DNA of 64,000 nucleotides from Karstenula rhodostoma CBS 690.94 (lineage: Eukaryota > Ascomycota > Dothideomycetes > Pleosporales > Didymosphaeriaceae), in assembly GCA_010093485.1 (NCBI GenBank), contig MU001508.1, positions 634,051 through 698,050 on the forward strand. Reading direction: 5' to 3'. This document shows positions 1-8,525 of the stretch, piece by piece. The position numbers and the translations under genes were made by a program. Positions within the stretch are counted from its first letter, which is position 1, and every line of letters starts with the position of its first letter. Below the pieces are notes generated by a model. That model searched no databases and was not told the origin of the DNA. It saw only the letters and a list, made by a program, of their open reading frames with translations.

Positions 1-434
1 ACATGCCCAAGGACAGCCCGTCGTCCGGCCTCGGCCACCGCCACGACTGGGAGAACGTCGTCGTGTGGCTATCCTCTGCCTCGACGACTGCGACCATCCG
101 CGGCGTCGCCATCTCTGCGCATGGAGACTATCAGAAGACGAGCTCGCCGTCGCTCGATGGTGCGTTTACCCTTCCCCCCACGTTTGTCTTTACAGGGAAT
201 GGAACGCTGATGGATGCTGCAGGCACGCGCCCAAAGATCGGATATATCAGCTACTTCCCCGTGAACCACCAGCTCATTTCTACGTCGGATAAAGGCGGCG
301 AGCAGCCACTGATTGCGTGGGAGAGCATGACTGCTGCCGCGAGGACGGCGATTGAAAATACGGACTTTGAGGATGCGACGCCCAGCTTTAGGGACTCGAA
401 CTTTCAGTCGTATCTCGCGGATGCAATCATTTGA
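1..434 (+). CDS. Necrosis- and ethylene-inducing (NPP1/NLP) family protein, 3' part
   Basis: The reading frame enters from the left edge and ends with TGA at 432-434, so the N-terminal half, with any signal peptide, lies outside the window. The NLP heptapeptide GHRHDWE is encoded at 33-53. Further on, the stretch around FPVNHQL and the KGGEQPLIAWE block (about 268-330) match the family's C-terminal half. NLPs are secreted proteins of plant-associated microbes that act on plant membranes; this is family knowledge and activity cannot be judged from a partial copy. Bases 160-195 look like a very short intron (GTGCGT to a pyrimidine-rich TTTACAG). At 36 bases it keeps the frame, so both spliced and unspliced forms are open; removing it improves the fit to the family. 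It lies beside a coiled-coil gene and near a chitin-binding secreted protein. Confidence 0.9.
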   Translation, partial: MPKDSPSSGLGHRHDWENVVVWLSSASTTATIRGVAISAHGDYQKTSSPSLDGAFTLPPTFVFTGNGTLMDAAGTRPKIGYISYFPVNHQLISTSDKGGEQPLIAWESMTAAARTAIENTDFEDATPSFRDSNFQSYLADAII

Positions 435-801
435 GCGGTGAAGCAGTGGCTAGGAAGAGAAGCAGGAGGCTGGGGCGGAGATAGCTATGAAAAAACGATG
501 CCTATTGCGACTTTCAAGAGCCTACCAAGTGCAGCGCTCCCTACGATCGTGTGTATACTGTGTATACATTGTTACACAGGTGTGGCGCAGAAGGCGCTAC
601 CGAAGTACCTCGAAGGCCTTGGCTGACGTACGCCTGAGGCTCACCACTCGAAGAAGTAGGCATCAACGAACATGAGGCAGTGCAGTAGAACCTCGCCACA
701 ACACATCCGCCATCAATACGAACAGCGACTCAACCGTCACTGTATAGCAAACCACAAGTCCCGGCGACGTTCGTAATCCAGCATCATCACCATCCATCAC
801 A
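435..801. other. Intergenic, NLP 3' flank and coiled-coil gene promoter
   Basis: No supportable gene. Short open frames here have no family resemblance. It holds the 3' flank of the NLP gene and the 5' flank of the next plus-strand gene. Confidence 0.5.
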
Positions 802-2006
802 ATGACGACGTCAACGCACGACAAGATCCGCCAAGCAGCATCGCGCAACACGGAGCTCCTCGCGGGCCTTCACGAAACGGATTCCGCGCCCTCACAGCTG
901 TACCAGCAAATACAGTACGTCAAGGACCTTAACGAGCAGCTCAAAGTCACCGAGAAACAAGTCACGCGTCAGAAAGAGAAGACAGCGCTCGAGCTCAAAG
1001 ACCACAAAAAATACAACGAATCCACCTTCCGACGCTTCGCGCACCGCGCCTCAGGCCGGACCGACAAATTCAACGAGAGAGCCGCCAAAGAAGAGAAGGA
1101 GTACTTTGACGCGATCCAAGCGCAGAAGAGCGCCGAAGACGAACTGTCCTACGTGCGACAACTCGTCGCAGAAGCCGAGACGACAAAAGCCTCGTACGAG
1201 CGCTCTGCCGCCCGCCACGATGAATTACAACGCGCCTTAGACGCCCTGTACAACTCCATCTTCGCCGGCACGACCCCCGAGTTCCCCGAGGAAGACGCCC
1301 GCGAAGCCGCCTGCGAGGCCGCCAACGCGCGCCTGCAGTCCCTCGCCCTGACCCTCGAGAAAGAACGCCATGTCCTGGAGCTCGTCAAGAAAGCCTGCGG
1401 CCGCCTGCTCGACGCAAAGAGGCTGCTCATGCAGGCCCACGACATGAGCACCATGGACCTCTGGGGCGGGTCTACGTTCGCGAGCATGGCGAAGCGGAAT
1501 GCGCTCGAGCAGGCTGACAGCTGCCTGCAGCAGGTGCGCATGTTGAGTCAGCAGATCCAGCAGATTGAGCCGGGGCGGGATGTGCGGAGTTTGGGGGCGG
1601 TGGATGTGAGGATTGGGAATATTTGGAGCGATGTCGTTTTCGACAATATCTTTACGGATATGGACATGTGGGTTGCTTTCCCCTTCTTTTCCCGTTTTTT
1701 GAGACGCATGGGGAGCGCGAGGCTAATCGAAATAGGCACCAGCGCATACAGCAAGCAGAAGCTCAACTCGACCGCGCGCTGGGCAAGGGCGCGCAGCTGA
1801 TGAAGGAGCAGCAGGGGAGGGAGAAGGCCCTATTCGCGGATGTCAACTATGCAAGTGGGGAGCTGCGCGAGAGGAGGATCGAGCTGCAGTGGAGTCGAGA
1901 AGAGGCATTCCGTAAAGTAGTGGGTGGGGAGGCGGTTGGGGAGAGGAGGATGCCGACGGCGGAGGGGGAGGATGAGGCGCCACCGGCGTATTCGAGGGAG
2001 GCTTGA
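802..2006 (+). CDS. Coiled-coil protein of unknown function
   Basis: Two exons, 802-1667 and 1736-2006, give 378 residues. The intron (1668-1735) starts GTGGGT, carries a GCTAATC branch-like site and ends AATAG. The splice joins codon AT|G, and the downstream frame continues the same heptad-rich, Gln/Glu/Lys-rich sequence. Nearly the whole protein looks helical and coiled-coil (about residues 30-330), with a central segment containing ALYNSIFAG followed by an acidic FPEEDAREA stretch. The C-terminus is Pro-rich (EDEAPPAYSREA). There is no signal peptide or membrane segment. I recognise the general type as a conserved fungal coiled-coil protein without known function. The ATG at 802 follows a CACA context and is the first in frame. 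Confidence 0.75.
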
Positions 2007-2222
2007 GGTGCGTATGATGAGAAATGATCGTCACGAGACAAGACCAGTGCAAAGGAATTAATTATCAGATACCATACCTAGGGCGATAGCGCCTGCGACA
2101 GAACGTACAAAAATTCACCTTTATGAGATGCCGTGAGCACTTTCAAATCAAATGTTAAACTCTTTTGCAATGCCCCCTGTATCTTTTAGCAAGATCAAAA
2201 CACCACGCACTGGCTTCAAGTA

Positions 2223-3620
2223 CTACCACTCCTCTTCGTCGTCTGTAGTCACGTCTCCTTCGTCGTCTGAAGTCTCGTCTGAAGCCTCATCATCTGTAGT
2301 CTCGTCTGAAGTTCCGTCTGAAGCCTCGTCATCTGAAGTCTCGTCTGAAGCCTCATTATCATCTGAAATAGTATCCAAAGCATTGTCTGAAGCCTCGTCT
2401 GAAGTCGTAATGTCCGCACTATCGCTGGAAATTTCGTGCTTTTCACCAAGCTTGTTGACACCATCTCGATTGGTCGCATCGTAGGACGTCGTAGGTGTGC
2501 AGAACCACAGCCACTTGGAGCAGCCACGTTGGTCGCCAGTGATTTCGGCGAGGGGTGTGCCTTTGACAACGGCGACGATGGCATTGGCGATGGCGGTCTC
2601 GTTGCCAGCAGCAGTCCCGTTCTCCTGGGCCGCAGACCGCGCGACCACGCCGTGCGAATGCGGGTGATTCTTTCCGCCGCTGAGGCTGCCGCAGGTCCCG
2701 AAGGCGGACTGGCACCCCACCCCGCAGTGCGCGGGCTCGCTGCCGCAGTGGCCGTAGGTACTGCAGCACGAGCCTCTGGAGTTGCCGGCGCAGGAATACG
2801 CGATTTGGCCGCCCTTGGACCCGCAGGTGCCGTCGGTCGTGTTGAGGAGCTTGCCTTGCCAGGTGCCGGCGGAGACGGAGGGCTTGGGCCGTGGAGCCAC
2901 CTGGGGAGAGGCTTTGGTTTCGAAGGTGGATGGGCTGGGGGATGGGCGGTGGGTGGGAGTTGAGCCGTGAGGACGGGAGGGTTTGTGGATCTGCGAGGTG
3001 GAAGCGGTAGGGAGGTCGATGATGTGGAACCTGGAGTGAGTCGTCTCGGGCTCCTTCGGGCCTCCGTGGCCGTCCTCGAGTTCGATGGTCTTGGTAACGG
3101 GCTGCTTGGTCGGCTCAGGCGCGTCAACCCAGATGGTGCTTGTGGTGTGCTCGTAGACCCACGTGGTAGACGTGTACTCCGTGACGGTAGTCACATATGA
3201 GATCGCCTGCCCGATGCTCCACTCGTTGACAAGCTCAGTCGTGATGGTTTTCTCGTCGTCGCCAGGGACGGCGAGTGTGAACGTCTTCGTCTCGGTGATG
3301 ACCGTGGGTGCGCTGATCACATCACCGAGCTCGTAGCCGTCGCCGAAGGACTGGTCGTACAGCTCGCCAACGTACTCCGTGACGGTGGCAGTGACGGGCG
3401 GCACGAACTTGTAGGCCGTGTGGTGGGCTGTGGTAGTGGTTTCATACGAGGTGATGGTGTCATACTGGGTTGTTTTCTCGGTTTTGGTGATGGGCACGGG
3501 CGGAGCGGAGATGATGCTATCGTGGGCATTGACTCTGCTGCCGGTATTGCTCGTGAGAGTGTGCTCTGGAGCAGCCATAGCGGCGCTCGATAGGAGGGTG
3601 ATCAACGCTGTGCTGCGCAT
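2223..3620 (-). CDS. Secreted chitin-binding (CBM18) protein with acidic repeat tail
   Basis: Single exon of 465 residues. I chose the ATG at 3620 because it gives a classic signal peptide (MRSTALITLLSSAAMAAP); the open frame extends 34 codons further up without an obvious function. Residues about 40-250 are a Thr/Ser/Pro-rich, Val-Thr-Glu-Tyr-type stalk. Residues about 263-312 form a hevein-like CBM18 module with the CC and CG spacing expected (SCCSTYGHCG, then HCGVGCQ). After a region with one more Cys pair, the last roughly 65 residues are an almost purely acidic/Ser/Thr repeat (DEASDETSDDEAS-like) ending DDEEEW. It is probably a cell-wall-bound or secreted chitin-binding protein. The acidic tail is unusual next to a lectin-like domain. 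No enzymatic domain is visible. Confidence 0.8.
   Translation of the reverse strand: MRSTALITLLSSAAMAAPEHTLTSNTGSRVNAHDSIISAPPVPITKTEKTTQYDTITSYETTTTAHHTAYKFVPPVTATVTEYVGELYDQSFGDGYELGDVISAPTVITETKTFTLAVPGDDEKTITTELVNEWSIGQAISYVTTVTEYTSTTWVYEHTTSTIWVDAPEPTKQPVTKTIELEDGHGGPKEPETTHSRFHIIDLPTASTSQIHKPSRPHGSTPTHRPSPSPSTFETKASPQVAPRPKPSVSAGTWQGKLLNTTDGTCGSKGGQIAYSCAGNSRGSCCSTYGHCGSEPAHCGVGCQSAFGTCGSLSGGKNHPHSHGVVARSAAQENGTAAGNETAIANAIVAVVKGTPLAEITGDQRGCSKWLWFCTPTTSYDATNRDGVNKLGEKHEISSDSADITTSDEASDNALDTISDDNEASDETSDDEASDGTSDETTDDEASDETSDDEGDVTTDDEEEW
2226..2430 (-). repeat. Degenerate short tandem repeat encoding acidic DEASDETSDD tail
   Basis: On the plus strand this reads as repeated TCGTCTGAAG-like units (for example gaagcctcgtctgaagt) with 15- and 30-base spacing. 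On the coding strand it gives alternating DEAS, DETS and DD blocks at the end of the chitin-binding protein. Repeat number is likely variable between strains; this is inferred. Confidence 0.75.
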
Positions 3621-3927
3621 TCTGTCGATTCGACTCTGGGTTCGAAAGCTAGTGTGTGAGTATGGCAAGAGAGTGCGTGCGACGCAAGGAATGAACATTG
3701 TTCTTCTCTGCTGAAGAATCAATTTTTCCTGCGTGCGCTATTTGTTGTGGGGAGGCAAACTATAGTATGTGGTGCACGCTGGAACTGGTTGGGACGCCAT
3801 GGTTGATAGTCAACCAACATTGAATTGTAATGTTTCAAAGTGCGCGAAGTTTTACTATCTATGGATCGAACATGAATGACGCGAAGGTAAGTTGCAGCAT
3901 ACCAACAAATCCATATTCGCCTGGAAC
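3621..3927. other. Intergenic between chitin-binding protein and malic enzyme
   Basis: About 300 bases holding the upstream region of the chitin-binding gene and the 3' flank of the malic enzyme. I see no gene here. Confidence 0.5.
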
Positions 3928-5953
3928 TTACAGTCTTGCTGTCCAGTTGACGCTTCCGGTTCTCTGGTGGCTCGCAGCCCCGGCTTCACCTCTCGCGAAT
4001 GCATCGGCTTCGTGGTCTCCGACCAGCTTCAGTGGCCTATAATTAGCCTCCCACATTTGCTCGCGGATCCACTCTTCAAGCTCCGCATCGTCTGTAGGGA
4101 TATCCTTCTCTTGGGCCAGGTCTTCCTTGACGGCTTGTTGGATCACATTCTTGGCGATCTGAACGCTGATTTCCCGCACGTCGGTCACATCAGGCAGAAG
4201 ACCAGATCCAGTGCCGTTGGAGATGGGCGCTTTGTCAGCCAAAGCTCTAACCGCGGCTACTATCAGCGAAGGTGGAAGTAGCTTAGTGCGACTCAACACT
4301 GCGCCGAGACCGATACCAGGGAACGTAGTGGAGTTGTTGCACTCGGCTAGGAGTGTTAGCTACTTCTGTTACAAGGGGCCGGCCGCCACTCACAAATGTC
4401 GTATTCTTTGCCTTCGTACTTGACAGCGGGGAAGGGCGAGCCTGTCGCCACAAGCACCTTTCCATCAGTCCAGTCGTACAGGTCCTGTGGCTTCGCCTCG
4501 TGGAGGCGAGTAGGGTTGCTTAGGGGGAAGATGATGGGTCGGTCCACGTGCTTTGCCATCTCCTGTACGGCCTCTTTCGTGAAAGCCCCAGGTTTCGTCG
4601 ACGTGCCGATCAACACATGGGGCTTGACTTCCTTGATGACGGAGAGCAGATCGCCATGTTCCTTTTTATCCCAATCGCCGTCTTCCCGAGCATATGGAAT
4701 TTGCGCTGGGGTAAGCTCGTCCTTCTTCGATTTCAGTAACAGCCCAGGCTTGTCGACACACCATATTTGCTGGCTTGCTTCCCCTTTCGATTTGCCGGTT
4801 TCTTGCGCTATTGCATCAGAAACCTGATCCGCGATCCCCGTCCCTGCCGTTCCTGAACCATGCATTACGAATCTAGCGTCGGCCCACTCAACTTTAGCTT
4901 CTTTGAAAGCCGCCATGATCGCCGCCAGCGTAACGGCGCCAGTGCCTTGTACATCATCGTTAAAGCAAGCCATCTTCGGCGTGTATTTGTCTAGGATGCG
5001 CCGAGCGTTGTTCAGTCCGAAATCTTCAAAGTGGATGTAGGCCTTTGGATATCGCTTCCTGCTGGCTTGGACGAATCTGTCCACGAACTCATCATATTTT
5101 TCGCCGCGGGCCCGCTTTTGTCGTAAACCAAGGTACAACTCGTCGTTGAGGAGGTCTTCGTTCTGCGGCGGGTCAGCATGCTTTTGACTCGCGAAGAAAT
5201 CACTCACGTTTGTGCCGCAGTCTAGGACGACTGGAAGCGTACGGGCCGGATGAATGCCTGCACACAGCGTGTAGATGGCAAGCTTCGCCACGCTGATGAG
5301 AATAGCTCCAATGCCTTGGTCGCCAATGCCGAGAATCTGCTCGCCATCGCTGACAACAATGAGATCAACGTCATCCTTTTCTCCAAACTGGTCAATATCG
5401 TCTTCTATCCGATCCATGTGCTCAATATCGAGGTAACATCCTTCAGGCTTTCGGAATAACCCAGAGTAGTTTGCGATAGCATCGCCTTCAGTTGGTGTGT
5501 AGATGATGGAGAACATTTCCTTCATGTGGTCCATAACCAACTAATGAATGCGTCAGATGGTTCCATATGCGCGAAAAGCAATGGAGCTGTACCCTGTAGT
5601 AAAGTACTTCATTCTGTTCCTTCATGCTCGTCATAAAAGTGTTCTTGGCCAAGTCATCGGGTCGCGACTTGAACTGGGCATATGCTCTTCGGACTTGCTC
5701 ATCAAGCGTCTGTACATTTGAAGGTAGCAGGCCGTGAAGTCTGAAAGTATCTCGCTCCTCTTCTGTGAAAGCCGAGCCCTTGTTGAAGTAGGGTGTGCGC
5801 AGCAGAGCGTTACCCTGTGAGAAGAGTCAGCCCGGCTTCCGGAAGACGTTGCACTGCATATCGTACAGTCAAGATAGTCTCCTGTGGCCCAGATGTTGAC
5901 AAAGGTAGATGTCCGAATTTAGGATTCGTCTGGTCTTTCTGTGTGGAAGACAT
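3928..5953 (-). CDS. NAD(P)-dependent malic enzyme
   Basis: Four exons on the minus strand: 5867-5953, 5593-5814, 4394-5540 and 3928-4346, giving 624 residues. Splice phases agree at all three junctions (donors GTACGA, GTACAG, GTGAGT). The protein oxidatively decarboxylates malate to pyruvate. Visible family marks are IIYTPTEGDAI near the N-terminal third, the FNDDVQGTGAVTLAA signature, a dinucleotide-binding GSGTAGTGIA and the PLSNPTRLHEA block. Length fits fungal malic enzymes. The N-terminus (MSSTQKDQTNPKFG) lacks an Arg-rich presequence, so a cytosolic location is possible. The coenzyme preference cannot be read by eye. The stop codon overlaps a donor-like GTAAGTT at 3922-3929, so an alternative 3' exon is conceivable. 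Confidence 0.92.
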
Positions 5954-6431
5954 GATTGATACAGTGCGGGGTGCAAACGAGCGATGCGAAGGAAGAGCTG
6001 TTCGATGTAGGAATTCAAGAGGCACCCGGCCTTGTTTTGGGAGCATTCTAGTACGCGTTTGTTCTTTTCACGGGCTTTTCGTCATTCCTGTCCGGCGAGT
6101 TACGGCTACAGAACAGCACACGACGCGTTTGCCAGTGGTGCCAGTTTGCGGCACGATGACGTAGTTGGTGTTATCGATAGCATTAGCTACCTCACCATCG
6201 ACGACCTGCATGGTTTTGGCCGTCTTGTCGACGTTGATCAAAATGTTTCTCAGATGCCAGGCAATAAATCAGAGACTGGCAAGGAATGCCAAGGCGTTCG
6301 AATTCGTGGGAGAGCCACACTTGCCGCCAACGTCGGGTGGTTCTAAGGCAGGGCGGATTATATCGGGCCATGCCATCCTGTTATTACTCCACAATACTAC
6401 TATCGCACTAAAGACTATTATAAGTTAAAGG

Positions 6432-6516
6432 TTTGAGCTGTTTGAAATCTTTGTGTTTTGGCACCCCACCGAGTTCCTTTACTGTGTTTTGCCGCGGCTT
6501 CCAGAAGCTTGCGAAG
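6432..6516 (+). repeat. Dispersed repeat, copy A
   Basis: The core at 6449-6516 runs from ctttgtgttttggcacc to gccgcggcttcc and then gcgaag. It is about 80% identical by eye to 57681-57753, and similarity extends upstream into a gagctg...tct stretch. Its last roughly 40 bases also match, in inverted orientation, 8472-8504. Translation of all three copies in one common frame gives an AAAK motif, so it may be a fragment of a coding mobile element. It borders an AT-rich island. Confidence 0.7.
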
Positions 6517-6700
6517 TATCATATTTGAGAGCTTCTAATTAAATAATATATAGTTTTACAGTTTAGCTAGCTATATAGAAGCTTTACTATAATAGTTTAT
6601 TTCCCTACTTTATTTATAATTAATGATAAAATTAAGTTAAAGCATTTATAATTGCTATATTATTTCATATTAGTAGTCTAGGTACCAAGTTCTAAGATTC
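6517..6700. other. AT-rich island
   Basis: Strongly AT-rich (runs such as aattaaataatatatag), in contrast to the GC-rich genes around it. It has many TAA/TAG/TATA steps as expected for old repeats hit by repeat-induced point mutation. No gene. Confidence 0.5.
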
Positions 6701-6987
6701 TTGGTAGAACTAAGCTGTTTCTGTGATAGCGCATTTGAATGCGCTGCACGGGCCAGATGTTACGTTAAACGACGTAAGGGCACTACGCGCTCGCTATTCA
6801 ACTTCTCTATTCAACGAGTTGTTCACCGTTCTATGTACCCGCCCATAATTTTATGAGCTGTACTTCCAGAGACACAAACGACCCGAGTAAAGCGGTCTAG
6901 GCACCGAGCTTTCCGCAAGCGCCACCGATCCAACTTGAGCCGACCCTCACAATCAGCCCTGCAAACAGTCGCAGAGTTATCAATCTA

Positions 6988-7299
6988 ATGGCCACTGGGG
7001 AAACGCCATGTCGGGTCGCCATATATGTCAAGGTTACTGATATCGAGGGCGACCCTCTCTGCAGACACATTACTTTGGGACAGGCGTTCTGTTCAAGGAT
7101 GCTCCTGCGAGACTTCCGCTACCAAATCCAACCTGATGGGTATGATGCCTGTCATATCCCTCCAAACTTCGATTCCGATCGCGACATCTCTGTCTACTTT
7201 CTCTTCGATTTAGGTGTCAAGGGACCGTTACCTGGGGGTAATCAGTCACTTATTCAACATTTCGTCTATCTTGCCAGTCGGACACAGGGGAATTGGTAA
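6988..7299 (+). other. Unassigned open frame of 103 codons in repeat-bounded region
   Basis: An ATG-initiated frame with mixed composition and normal-looking codons. I do not recognise a family and see no signal peptide, membrane segment or metal-binding motif. It lies between the inverted copies A and B of the dispersed repeat, so it may be either a small orphan gene or part of a decayed element. Confidence 0.2.
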
Positions 7300-7454
7300 G
7301 GCAAAACGGGTTGCAACTTGTAGAGCATAAATAATTGATTAGTAGGACCTTTATCCCCCGCCCGAGAGCTATCGAAAAAGCCAAGCAGAGAGCGAAGAAT
7401 TATCCATGGGGAGGCCGAGTAGAGCAGGAGATGTTTGCAGAGCAATCCTCTTGA

Positions 7455-7757
7455 TTAAGGTGTCTCTGGGGGCGTCTCCCTTCTACACTCTGGGCAATAT
7501 TTATCGGGTTCGTCCTCCTGAAGCACATGGTCATGGGTCCTTTGATTTTCTGGGCAGCTTTGCCCCCTCGCAATCGCTGGTCGACATTGGGCAATATGTT
7601 TGATGCGAGTAGGTTCGTCGCCCACGCTGGCATGCCAGGTGGAGCACGCGAACATGGCTCGTACGTTCTGACACATCTTAGAGCAGCTATTAGCAATTCG
7701 TTTTTCGCAATTTCGACAGATCGGCTTACTCTGCTCTTGCTTTTGAATTGTCTCTTG
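7455..7757 (-). CDS. Cys-rich zinc-ribbon-like reading frame, possibly last exon
   Basis: The minus-strand frame stays open from about 7757 to the stop at 7455. It encodes a Cys/His pattern: CRNCEKRIANSC, then MCQNVRAMFAC, QCRPAIARGQSC and a C-terminal YCPECRRETPPE. The first in-frame ATG (7676) falls after the first two Cys pairs, so the true start is probably in an upstream exon; AG acceptor candidates (ttcaag, gacag) lie near 7760-7785. Repeated C-x2-C spacing suggests zinc binding in a small protein. I cannot name a family. It lies inside the interval bounded by the inverted dispersed repeats. Confidence 0.35.
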   Translation of the reverse strand, partial: QETIQKQEQSKPICRNCEKRIANSCSKMCQNVRAMFACSTWHASVGDEPTRIKHIAQCRPAIARGQSCPENQRTHDHVLQEDEPDKYCPECRRETPPETP

Positions 7758-8214
7758 GGTGTTATGATGGTCAAGCTGTCGGTCCTTGAATTACTGGACG
7801 GGAAATAGAAGCGTGGAAAATACAGTTTGATATGGCAGTATGAAGACAGAGCGCGATGATAAGACGAAGAAGTGATGGCATGGAATCAAAGTATATATGT
7901 GACCCGCGCAGATAAGCGCTTGGATACCTTAGCTGCAGGTTGATTAACACTTGCCTTTCGTGAGCGCAGATAAGTATGCAGTGGTGCAAATTGGGCCTGG
8001 GATGAACCAGGCGTATCGCGGGATCGAGAGCGAGAGCGAGAAAAGCGAGGCCAAAGACGACGCACAGCGAGGGCACGGCGCGTGCAAGGTGCAATTACTG
8101 CAGCCGCCGCCAAGAAAAAGATAACCAATTCATATCATCGGCATTAGTGACTAGTGCAAGCTTGACGCCGCTACAATAGCGAGCCCAAAGTGACGGGATT
8201 TACTAGACTCGTAG

Positions 8215-8470
8215 CTGGAAAAATGCTAGGTAATTATTTATAGACAATAGAGACTTGTAGAGGGTTAGCCTTTATTTCTTTTTACTACTCTTTTTCCGCG
8301 CTAACTTTGAAATGAGATAGCTCGTATCTTAATTTTATAGTACCTCATATACTTATAAAGAGGTTAGGGGAGTCTTTAGTTATACTATAGGTACTACTAA
8401 TAGTATACTAAATATAGGATTGGATTCACTCTATATAGCTAAGCTTAGTAAGGGGAAGAATATTAAATTT
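8215..8470. other. AT-rich island
   Basis: A second AT-rich tract, dense in TAA, TAG and TATA steps (ctactaatagtatactaaa), ending just before repeat copy B. It is consistent with an old repeat altered by C-to-T mutation. No gene. Confidence 0.5.
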
Positions 8471-8471
8471 A

Positions 8472-8504
8472 ATACTTCGCGCGCTCGGGCAAGCCGCGGC
8501 AAAA
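8472..8504 (-). repeat. Dispersed repeat, copy B (inverted)
   Basis: The sequence from atacttcgcgcgct to aagccgcggcaaaa is the inverse complement of the right part of copy A (6477-6519) and of copy C at 57.7 kb. Together with copy A it brackets a roughly 2.06-kb interval. It ends 22 bases from the stop codon of the F-box-like gene. Confidence 0.65.
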
Positions 8505-8525
8505 GTGACAGAACGTGTTTCGTGT

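Noticed and set aside
1149..1541. Open frame antisense to the coiled-coil gene
   Set aside because: Shadow of a GC-rich coding exon; no independent motif.
2249..3127. 292-codon frame overlapping the chitin-binding gene on the same strand
   Set aside because: Low-complexity shadow frame; the signal peptide and CBM18 module are in the other frame.
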